Shown: piece after piece, positions 9,483-16,766 of the stretch
How the letters are laid out: each line of letters starts with the position of its first letter
Numbering within the stretch: the stretch's first letter is position 1
DNA from: Pseudozobellia sp. WGM2
Lineage (GTDB): Bacteria; Bacteroidota; Bacteroidia; Flavobacteriales; Flavobacteriaceae
Reading direction: 5' to 3'
Assembly: GCF_017810075.1 (NCBI RefSeq)
Contig: NZ_JADNYK010000007.1
Span: 1-64,000, forward strand
Length of the DNA stretch: 64,000 bases
Made by a program: the position numbers and the translations under genes
Notes under the pieces: model-generated
Databases searched by the model: none
The model's input: the letters and a program-made list of their open reading frames with translations, nothing else
What the model was told of the DNA's origin: nothing

Positions 9483-10019
9483 ATGGAATTTCATAAACTT
9501 ATATCAGAAAAGCTTAGCCCATTATTTGAAGAATATGGGTTTAAATTAACTGGCAAATCAAATTATACTGTTAATTATAAAGCGGGTAATTTGGTTATTG
9601 AAATTGTTCATAACCCACGCGAAAATTCAAATACTCTTTGGTTTGGTAGAGATGGTTTTCAAGAAGTTGAGATTGATAATCAAGTGATGAAGGAATTTTT
9701 CAAATCCGATTTGAAACTTAGTAATCTACCTCAAGAGACTTTTGTAAATAATGTATTCTTATTCTTTGTAGGTGATGGTATTGGATTACTAAGTGGGAAT
9801 GAATCGGATGTGATTAGCCTTGAAAAGTTCAACAAGAAAAGAAGTGATGAATTCACTGAGAATTTAATAAATAAAAAGTTTTTGGATGCAGCTAATAAAG
9901 CCTGGAAAGAAGGCAATTACTTTGATGTGGTCAGGCATTTGCAAAAAGTAAATGAAGAGAGCCTGACAACTTCTTTAAAGCAGAAATATAAAATTGCTCA
10001 AAAGCGGCTTAGTAATTAA
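9483..10019 (+). CDS. Putative immunity protein for the RHS tip
   Basis: A 178-residue acidic, soluble protein without signal peptide, starting 13 bases after the RHS stop. The ATG at 9483 is chosen because a longer frame runs back into the RHS gene. The layout is an N-terminal helix (KLISEKLSPLFEEYGF), a beta-sheet region (YTVNYKAGNLVIEIVHNP, LWFGRDG) and a helical C-terminus. Position directly after a polymorphic toxin tip, small size and cytoplasmic character are the standard signs of a cognate immunity protein. I do not recognise a named family, and the role is inferred from context. Confidence 0.65.
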   Translation: MEFHKLISEKLSPLFEEYGFKLTGKSNYTVNYKAGNLVIEIVHNPRENSNTLWFGRDGFQEVEIDNQVMKEFFKSDLKLSNLPQETFVNNVFLFFVGDGIGLLSGNESDVISLEKFNKKRSDEFTENLINKKFLDAANKAWKEGNYFDVVRHLQKVNEESLTTSLKQKYKIAQKRLSN

Positions 10020-10047
10020 ATCAAAGTCATCTTCGAGTTCAAAAACT

Positions 10048-10437
10048 ATGATAGAAGGAGAAGAATATGTAGAATTGGTAAAAAGGTTTTATTCCTTTCT
10101 TGAAACTGATTTTAACTTTACTAAAGTAAATGAAACTATAAATGGCAATGCCTTTTATGATGTGGAGTTTAGGAATAAGGAACGAATAATATCTATTTCG
10201 TACGAAAATATTGAAGACCATTTGGAAGTTATTGTCTTTATCCTGGAGAATGGCAAAATGCCAGACTATGACGACAAAACGAAAACTTTACATTTAAAAC
10301 AGATTAACAGGTTTGCAATTGAAAAAGCTAGTAAGGATAAAATCAATTTTAACATTTTATACTTTGCCAAGTACAATGCAAAGAATGAAATAGAAAGGAG
10401 GCTATTAAAGAAGCCAGGGAACTTCGATTATACCTGA
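10048..10437 (+). CDS. Second putative immunity protein
   Basis: A 129-residue soluble protein following the first immunity-like gene by 28 bases. The ATG at 10048 is preferred; a longer frame from TTG at 9994 would overlap the previous gene. Its plan resembles that gene: a helix (EYVELVKRFYSFLETDF), then strands with YDVEFRNKERIISISYENI and LEVIVFILENG, then a basic helical end. This suggests a distant tandem duplicate or an immunity gene kept from an earlier toxin tip. A strong hairpin (10467-10493) closes the unit just downstream. The function is inferred from context. Confidence 0.55.
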   Translation: MIEGEEYVELVKRFYSFLETDFNFTKVNETINGNAFYDVEFRNKERIISISYENIEDHLEVIVFILENGKMPDYDDKTKTLHLKQINRFAIEKASKDKINFNILYFAKYNAKNEIERRLLKKPGNFDYT

Positions 10438-10466
10438 AATACTTTAGTTAGTTATTCAAAAAACTC

Positions 10467-10493
10467 AAAGCTCAGAAAAATTTTCTGAGCTTT
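10467..10493 (+). terminator. Hairpin after the immunity genes
   Basis: AAAGCTCAGAAAA pairs perfectly with TTTTCTGAGCTTT around a single central A, 29 bases after the stop of the second immunity gene. The stem is long and symmetric, and its inner A/T pairs would open into a loop. This is the likely end of the RHS/immunity transcript. Confidence 0.6.
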
Positions 10494-10628
10494 GTTTACA
10501 TGGTATGTTGCCGGAAATTATAAGCTTGAAATTCGGCTAGAGTACACCTCAACAGAAAGGTGACTGCTGGTTGATTACCATTTGTGTTTGATTCTTGGTT
10601 ATGAATACATTTGTTCTTAGTTGGGGTG

Positions 10629-10754
10629 TCGTATAATCCACGAGCTATGCAGACAGGGCAAAGACAACTTCAAATGTATATGAAAGAATTAAAGTCGATG
10701 CCTCGTTATAAAGGTATTCAGTGGAAAACCGTTTTAGATGTTTATGGATTATGA
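10629..10754 (+). pseudogene. Displaced RHS toxin C-terminal fragment
   Basis: An open frame with no proper start encodes SYNPRAMQTGQRQLQMY and continues to a TGA at 10752-10754, about 41 codons in all. The NPRA...TG..QL..Y pattern is typical of the last part of nuclease- or deaminase-like polymorphic toxin tips, as far as I recall. The stop overlaps the ATG of the next, broken immunity gene (ATGA at 10751-10754), the arrangement expected of a real toxin/immunity pair. No RHS core or linker precedes it. It is therefore a left-over tip. Confidence 0.6.
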
Positions 10755-11174
10755 ATAGTAAAGAATTTAAAAAAACATTTAACACAACAGCCAAATCCTA
10801 TGGATTTGAGTATGTTTTTGATGGCTCGAAGCTATTGTAGTGCTCGATTTGCAGAAGTCCAAATTTGGCGATTATTATGAATTGAACATTAAGATTTACA
10901 TTCAAGGCATATTTGGAATAGACTACAAAAGAAATAAAAAATTAGTCAAAAGGATACTGGGGATATATTTAGAAAACAACCAAATGAATATAAATCAATT
11001 TTTGATTTTGAAAATGAAATGGAAGAAACTAAAAGAAAAGATTTTCTAGATAACCTTTTTAAGGAATTTATAGTTCCATTTACGACTAAAGCTCTATCAA
11101 GATCCGGAATTATTCAATTGGCAAAGGTAGGTGAAGTTACCTTGTTAGCAGCTGTTGAAGAAGAATTAGCGTAA
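10751..11174 (+). pseudogene. Frameshifted DUF4304-like immunity gene
   Basis: Three frames must be joined to read it. The first (from ATG 10751, NSKEFKKTFNTTAKSYGFEY) stops at TAG 10838-10840. The second (from about 10840, VLDLQKSKFGDYYELNIKIY) runs to about 10950, where one base appears missing in an A-rich run. The third continues to TAA 11172-11174 (RKDFLDNLFKEFIVPFTTKA...VEEELA). The combined protein follows the DUF4304 pattern, which I remember as common among immunity proteins of RHS-type toxins. It is paired with the toxin fragment just upstream and is clearly broken. Confidence 0.7.
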
Positions 11175-11233
11175 TCAAAAGACCGCCACGGGTTTTTTTT
11201 GTTTTGAAATTATGACAGTTTACGCATTTACGC

Positions 11234-11283
11234 AGTGGCCTCGATATTTATGAAGGCATACGTGACGGTGATGGGTGGCAGGT
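11234..11283 (+). repeat. 50-bp direct repeat, copy 2 (orphan toxin linker)
   Basis: A perfect copy of 8984-9033, with 2200 bases between the two copies (start-to-start distance 2250). The similarity begins abruptly at 11234, with unrelated sequence before it, which marks the breakpoint where the rest of the RHS gene is missing. Confidence 0.95.
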
Positions 11284-11670
11284 AGCCATGGGAATTGGTT
11301 TCATAGTTCTGGATGTATTGCTTCTGTTTTCAAAGGGGCTGTAAAGACCGGGGTTAAGGTTGGTGCAAAATCTTTGGCAAAAGGAGCCGCAAAAGAGGGA
11401 AGTAAATATTTATATCATTATACAAGTAAAAAAGCAGCACAAAGTATATCTCAGCAAGGTTTGAAAGTCGGACGAGATGGCTTTTCATACCTTACAAACA
11501 AAGGAAATCTATCGCCTTTGCAAGCTTAAATAGAATTGGCACTTCATGCAAATAGAGCTTTACCAAACTCAATTTTACGTGTTGATGAAACAGGATTAAG
11601 TCCTTCACTTATAAGAAGAGTATCTGGTAACTTACCTGGCTATGGTGCTGGTGATGGAACCGGATTATAA
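11234..11670 (+). pseudogene. Orphan RHS toxin tip (linker plus LYHYT-type domain)
   Basis: It begins with the shared pretoxin linker (SGLDIYEGIRDGDGWQVAMG) and has no RHS core upstream. Near 11318 it is 13 nt shorter than the intact gene, which shifts the frame. It then reads through the Lys/Gly/Ala-rich segment (GAVKTGVKVGAKSLAKGAAKEG) into a new tip, YLYHYTSKKAAQSISQQGL. A TAA at 11527-11529 interrupts the tip where CAA would restore it, and the same frame continues to TAA 11668-11670. The LYHYT motif near the tip start recalls ADP-ribosyltransferase-type toxins (HYD1-like), but this is only suggestive. It is silent as it stands, but recombination through the 50-bp repeat could connect it to the RHS gene. 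Confidence 0.75.
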
Positions 11671-11835
11671 AACCTATAGAATTTCAGTTTTGAACCAAAT
11701 TGTTGAACAATAGAATCAATATGTAAAGTTTCTATTGATACCAAAAGCTATTTTTATTTTTCTCGATTTAACTACAGATTTTGCCAATAAAGGTTTTTTT
11801 ATATCTGCCTGTTGTTGACAAGAAAACTCAAACTA

Positions 11836-14800
11836 ATGAAAACTAACTATCAACTCAGACTACTAATGGTCATGTTGCTGGCCCCCTATTTTATTTGGTG
11901 TCAAGACAGCAACACCCTTTTCAAACTGCATTCGGCAAACCGTACCGGAATTGAATTCAATAATTTATTGACGGAAAGCGATACCCTCAATATTCTTAAC
12001 CAGGCGAATATTTATAATGGAGGAGGTATCGGTGTGGGCGATTTTAATAATGACGGACTTATTGATGCCTATTTTGCCGGCAACATGGTTTCAAACAAGC
12101 TCTACCTCAACCAAGGAAATTTTAATTTCAAGGATGTTACTAAAGAGGCACTCGTTGATGGGCAAGGCCATTGGAGTACGGGAATTTCAGTAGTCGATAT
12201 CAATGCCGATGGCTGGCTAGACATTTATGTCGCGGCTTCATTTAGAAATGACCCCGAACGCAGAACCAACCTCTTGTATATCAATAAAGGAACCAACAAA
12301 AAGGGAATTCCCATTTTTGAAGAGTCGGCCAAATCTTACGGGTTGGACGATGATGGATATAGTACACAAGGCTATTTTTTTGACTACGATCAAGATGGTG
12401 ATTTAGACATGTATCTGGTCACCAATGAAATTTATGATTCTCGCACCCCCATTCGCTATCGGGCGAAATTGACCGACGGTTCTGCAAAAAATACAGATCG
12501 CCTTTACCGAAACAACGGAGACCATACGTTTACCAATGTCTCGAAAAATGCAGGAATCACCATAGAAGGATGGGGGCATGCCGCTAACATCAGTGATTTT
12601 AACGGCGACGGATGGCCCGATATTTATGTCGCAAACGATTTTGTATCGAACGACCTACTCTATATCAATAATCAAGATAATACTTTTACCAATCAGTTAG
12701 ACAACTATTTCAAGCACACGGCATGGAATGCTATGGGTACCGACGTAGTCGATTTCAACAATGACGGCTTTCCCGATGTTATTTCATTGGAGATGCTTCC
12801 TGAGAACAATCTTCGTAAAAAACGAATGCTGAGCGGTAATGAGTATTACAATTACATCAACAACCAACAGTACAGCTACAACTACCAATATGTACGCAAT
12901 GTGCTTCAGTTGAGCAGCGGGCCTACCCCTAACGGCCACCCTGTATTTACTGATCAGGCATTTATGTCAGGTATTTACCAAACCGATTGGAGCTGGTGCC
13001 CGCTTGCTGCGGATTTTGATAATGACGGTTATAAAGACCTCATCATAACCAATGGATTGCCTAAAGACGTCACTGATCTTGATTACATAGCCTATGAAAG
13101 CGGGCAAACAGCAGGGGCACAGAGTTACACTCTTGAAATGACCGACCGCTTACCCGTAGTTAAATTGGCCAATTACTCCTTTAAAAATATCGATGGTTCC
13201 AGATTTGAAAATACTTCTAAAAAATGGGGGCTAAATCAAAAGTCATTTTCAAATGGTGGGGTCTATGCCGACCTTGATAATGATGGTGACCTTGATGTTT
13301 TAGTAAATAATATAAATGACACCGCATTTGTCTATGAAAATACCTTGAATGTTTCAGACGGGCATGTATCGGTATCCATTAAAGGCCCGGCCAACAATCC
13401 TGATGGTTATGGGGCATCCATAAAGGTATACTCCAACGGTAAAATGCAATATTTTGAGCATTACCCAATCAGGGGCTATCTGTCCACCCATGACTCTAGA
13501 ATTCATCTAGGTATCGGCAACGCGGCCCAGGTTGATTCTTTGCGGGTACAGTGGCCCGATGGAAAATCCCAAGTTTTAAGCAACATCGTTAAGAATCAGA
13601 TTACGGTTGATTATTCGAATGCGACATCCACTAAAGAAAGTAAGCCTTCTTTTGACAACTCCATTTTCTCCGACGCTTCTTCCGAACATCAATTGGTTTA
13701 CACCCCAAAAGAAACAGACTTTTCAGACTTCAATATTCAGCCAACCATTCCGCATAAATTAAGTCAATATGGGCCGGGCATTGCCGTGGGCGATATTGAC
13801 GGTAACGGTCATGATGACCTATATATTGGCGGTTCTTCCGATAACCCGGGAGTGTTCTTTATACAAAATAGTGACGGTACATTTATAAAAGATGCCAATC
13901 GTTTCTCGCAAAAAGAAGACATTCTTTATGAAGATATGGGCGTACTTTTTTTCGATGCCGACAACGACAACGACTTTGACCTTTACCTAGTTAGTGGCAG
14001 CTACGAAATACCTGCAAGGCACGAAATCAGCAATGACCGCTTTTTTCTTAATGATGGTAAAGGTTACTTTACACGGGCCAATAACCTTCCTAAAGATTTC
14101 ACCAATGGATCTTGTGTAAAAGCCGCTGATTTTGATGGGGATGGTGACCTTGACCTTTTTATAGGCGGTAGAGTAGTTTCAGCAGCCTATCCACAGGCAC
14201 CGGAAAGCTTTTTATTCCGTAATGATAACGGTCAGTTTGTTGATGTAACCGAGACTTATAGCCCTAAATTGAAACGCATCGGAATGGTTACGGATGCAAT
14301 GTGGAGCGATTTTGACATGGATGGAAAACCGGACCTTATCTTGGCCGGTGAGTGGATGCCCATTACCTTTTTCAAAAATACAGGAGACTCGCTGGTCCAA
14401 ATAAAAACGGGCATCGAAGACCGCAAAGGCTGGTGGAACAGCTTAGTAGCCGGCGATTTTGACAATGACGGTGACATGGATTATGTAGCCGGAAACTTAG
14501 GGCTCAACACAAATTATGAAGCTACCCCAGAAGAACCGATGACCATCATTGCTAAAGACATGGATAAAAATGGATCTTTTGATGGAACCGTTTTTTGTTA
14601 TATGATGGGCGACGATGGAATACGCAAACCTTATCCGATACCATCACGTGACGATTTGGTGGGTCAGGTAGTCAGCATGAGAAAAAAATTTCCTACCTAT
14701 ACCTCATACGGTATGGCCGAAATGGATCAACTTTGGACGGAAGTCCAAAAAGAAGGAGCCATCATTTTAGAGGCCAACGAAATGAGAACCTCCTTTATTG

Positions 14801-15351
14801 AAAACAAGGGCAATGGTCAATTCGCCATGTCTCCCTTACCCAATGAAGCACAAGCGGCACCAATTTATGGTATGATGGCCGAAGATATTAACGAAGATGG
14901 TTATTTGGATATACTTATGGTCGGCAACGATTACGGAATGGATCCCTACAGCGGTCGCCACGATGCCTTTAACGGCCTATGCTTATTGGGTTCCAAAAAT
15001 TCAGGGTTTCAACCCATGCAGTTGCAAAACTCCGGATTTTATGTAAAGGGTGATGCCAAAGGGTTGGCCAAGGTACATATAGCTGACCAAAAAGACCTTT
15101 ATGTTGCAACCCAAAACCAAGATGAGCTTATTGTATTGCAAAAAGATTCAAATAAAACCAAGAATTGGGTACATATTCAACCCGACGATTTTTCTGCCGA
15201 TATTTGGTTTAAAGATGGCCGTCGCAGAAGGGTTGAATTTCAATATGGATCTAGCTACCTTTCGCAATCTTCAAGAACACTACCTTTAGAAGAAGGTGTT
15301 ACCAAAATTACCATTACCAATTTTAAAGGAGAAAAAAGAGAGGCCCTGTAG
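11836..15351 (+). CDS. FG-GAP/VCBS repeat protein with ASPIC/UnbV domain
   Basis: A 1171-residue exported protein. The ATG at 11836 is preferred over an upstream TTG because a signal peptide follows directly (about 1-24, ending WCQ-D). Repeats of the integrin-like, calcium-binding form D-x-N/D-x-D-G run through the protein (GDFNNDGLIDAYF, DINADGWLDIYV, DFNGDGWPDIYV, DLDNDGDLDVLV, DIDGNGHDDLYI, DFDNDGDMDYVA). Midway, about 520-600, is an UnbV/ASPIC-type domain (RGYLSTHDSRIHLGIG, VQWPDGK). Proteins of this kind occur in Bacteroidota polysaccharide regions as surface or periplasmic beta-propellers with largely untested roles. A haloperoxidase-type gene follows in the same direction after 74 bases. 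No lipobox is convincing. Confidence 0.85.
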   Translation: MKTNYQLRLLMVMLLAPYFIWCQDSNTLFKLHSANRTGIEFNNLLTESDTLNILNQANIYNGGGIGVGDFNNDGLIDAYFAGNMVSNKLYLNQGNFNFKDVTKEALVDGQGHWSTGISVVDINADGWLDIYVAASFRNDPERRTNLLYINKGTNKKGIPIFEESAKSYGLDDDGYSTQGYFFDYDQDGDLDMYLVTNEIYDSRTPIRYRAKLTDGSAKNTDRLYRNNGDHTFTNVSKNAGITIEGWGHAANISDFNGDGWPDIYVANDFVSNDLLYINNQDNTFTNQLDNYFKHTAWNAMGTDVVDFNNDGFPDVISLEMLPENNLRKKRMLSGNEYYNYINNQQYSYNYQYVRNVLQLSSGPTPNGHPVFTDQAFMSGIYQTDWSWCPLAADFDNDGYKDLIITNGLPKDVTDLDYIAYESGQTAGAQSYTLEMTDRLPVVKLANYSFKNIDGSRFENTSKKWGLNQKSFSNGGVYADLDNDGDLDVLVNNINDTAFVYENTLNVSDGHVSVSIKGPANNPDGYGASIKVYSNGKMQYFEHYPIRGYLSTHDSRIHLGIGNAAQVDSLRVQWPDGKSQVLSNIVKNQITVDYSNATSTKESKPSFDNSIFSDASSEHQLVYTPKETDFSDFNIQPTIPHKLSQYGPGIAVGDIDGNGHDDLYIGGSSDNPGVFFIQNSDGTFIKDANRFSQKEDILYEDMGVLFFDADNDNDFDLYLVSGSYEIPARHEISNDRFFLNDGKGYFTRANNLPKDFTNGSCVKAADFDGDGDLDLFIGGRVVSAAYPQAPESFLFRNDNGQFVDVTETYSPKLKRIGMVTDAMWSDFDMDGKPDLILAGEWMPITFFKNTGDSLVQIKTGIEDRKGWWNSLVAGDFDNDGDMDYVAGNLGLNTNYEATPEEPMTIIAKDMDKNGSFDGTVFCYMMGDDGIRKPYPIPSRDDLVGQVVSMRKKFPTYTSYGMAEMDQLWTEVQKEGAIILEANEMRTSFIENKGNGQFAMSPLPNEAQAAPIYGMMAEDINEDGYLDILMVGNDYGMDPYSGRHDAFNGLCLLGSKNSGFQPMQLQNSGFYVKGDAKGLAKVHIADQKDLYVATQNQDELIVLQKDSNKTKNWVHIQPDDFSADIWFKDGRRRRVEFQYGSSYLSQSSRTLPLEEGVTKITITNFKGEKREAL

Positions 15352-15390
15352 TCAGAATTCCTACTAACCCAAATTTAACGAACTAGTTAC

Positions 15391-15407
15391 ACCGCTTAGG
15401 CGGTTTT
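15391..15407 (+). terminator. Short hairpin with T run between two genes
   Basis: ACCGC-TTAG-GCGGT followed by TTT. The stem is only 5 bp but GC-rich, and it sits between the FG-GAP gene and the haloperoxidase gene. It may end part of the transcripts or stabilise the upstream mRNA 3' end. Confidence 0.45.
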
Positions 15408-15425
15408 AAAGACAAAACCCCACAA

Positions 15426-16751
15426 ATGAAAAGATTAAGTTTATTGGCTATTTTAATGATGCTGACCGTTTCTTCGAAACCTCCGGTCAATTACAAGAAA
15501 CTTTCTGCCAGTGAAGAAGCCGATTATTTGCATCGGGCCGTTAAACAGGTTACCGATGTAATGGTGTACGATATATATTCGCCACCCGTGACCAGCAGAA
15601 CGTATGCCTATGTTTCGGTAGCTGCCTACGAAACCCTTATTCAGGATAATAAAAAATATGTATCAATGGCCGGCCAGCTTCATGGTCTTGAAGCCTTCCC
15701 TTCTTTGGATAAGGATAAAAAATACGACCTTACGCTAGCCGCGGTTCACGCGGTTCTCACCACAGGTAAGGCCTTTGTCATCTCCGAAGAACGCATAGAT
15801 ACTTTTGAAAAGGAATTGTTAGCGGAAATCAAAGAAAATGGTATTCCGCAGAAAATATTCGATAATTCTATTGCCTACGGAGACATGGTAGCAAAACACG
15901 TTCTTCAATGGTCCGCAAAAGACAAATATTCCCAGATCAGGTCAATGCCCGATTATAGCGTAAAAAGTGGCGAAGGCTACTGGAAACCCACGCCTCCCGC
16001 TTACATGAAGGCCATTGAACCCAACTGGAATAAACTTAGAACCTTTATGATCGACTCTGCAGAGCAATTTAAGCCTGTAGCTCCCCCAGCTTTTTCACGT
16101 GACAGTACCAGTTTGTTTTACAAAGATGTCATTGATGTTTATGAGCAAGTGAAAAACAATACGCCCGAAGAAAATGAGATTGCCAATTTTTGGGACTGTA
16201 ACCCTTTTAAAATGAACGTACGAGGGCATGTTATGTTCGCCACCAAAAAGATTTCGCCTAACGGACATTGGATGAACATTACCTCTTTGGTCTGCAAAAA
16301 AGCCAAGGCCTCTGCCGTAGAATCAGCGGAAGCCTATGCTTCATTGGCGGTCACCCTAGCCGATTGCTTCATCAGTTGTTGGGATGAAAAATACCGCAGT
16401 TCGGTCATCAGGCCAGAAACTTATATCAATCAATACATCGACCCGAACTGGTTACCGGTACTCCAGACCCCTCCATTTCCTGAATATACTAGTGGTCACA
16501 GTGTAGTGTCTTCTGGAGCGGCTATTATTTTGACCAAACTTTTCGGAGAGAATTTTGAATTTGCAGATTCTACAGAAGAAGAGTTCGGCCTGCCTACGCG
16601 CCATTTTAAATCGTTCAGAGATGCTGCTAACGAGGCGGCCATCAGTCGTTTTTATGGAGGAATACATTATATGCCTGCTATCGCCAACGGTCAAGATGAA
16701 GGTTTTGCCATTGGGGAGTATTACGCTGTCAACTTAAACACTCGACACTAG
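15426..16751 (+). CDS. Vanadium-dependent haloperoxidase / PAP2-superfamily enzyme
   Basis: A 441-residue exported protein with a short signal peptide (about 1-17). The C-terminal half carries the three vanadate/phosphate-binding signatures in order: K322-x6-R329-P330 (KYRSSVIRP), the SGH motif with H358 (YTSGHS) and R408-x5-H414 (SRFYGGIH). These residues hold vanadate in haloperoxidases and are the catalytic phosphate site in acid phosphatases of the same superfamily. The helical N-terminal half and the total length fit the bacterial haloperoxidase branch better than small PAP2 phosphatases. Marine flavobacteria are known to make such enzymes, which act on halides with hydrogen peroxide. 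Iodide, bromide or phosphatase activity cannot be told apart here. It probably shares transcription with the FG-GAP gene. Confidence 0.85.
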   Translation: MKRLSLLAILMMLTVSSKPPVNYKKLSASEEADYLHRAVKQVTDVMVYDIYSPPVTSRTYAYVSVAAYETLIQDNKKYVSMAGQLHGLEAFPSLDKDKKYDLTLAAVHAVLTTGKAFVISEERIDTFEKELLAEIKENGIPQKIFDNSIAYGDMVAKHVLQWSAKDKYSQIRSMPDYSVKSGEGYWKPTPPAYMKAIEPNWNKLRTFMIDSAEQFKPVAPPAFSRDSTSLFYKDVIDVYEQVKNNTPEENEIANFWDCNPFKMNVRGHVMFATKKISPNGHWMNITSLVCKKAKASAVESAEAYASLAVTLADCFISCWDEKYRSSVIRPETYINQYIDPNWLPVLQTPPFPEYTSGHSVVSSGAAIILTKLFGENFEFADSTEEEFGLPTRHFKSFRDAANEAAISRFYGGIHYMPAIANGQDEGFAIGEYYAVNLNTRH

Positions 16752-16766
16752 TTTTTAAAAATGGAT

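Noticed and set aside
10840-11049. Stand-alone 69-codon gene
   Set aside because: It is the middle frame of the broken DUF4304-like immunity gene at 10751-11174.
11181-11200. Terminator CCG-CCA-CGG with an eight-T run
   Set aside because: A 3-bp stem is too short to support a call, although the T run is suggestive.
11275-11529. Stand-alone small gene
   Set aside because: It is the part of the orphan toxin tip between a frameshift and a nonsense codon.
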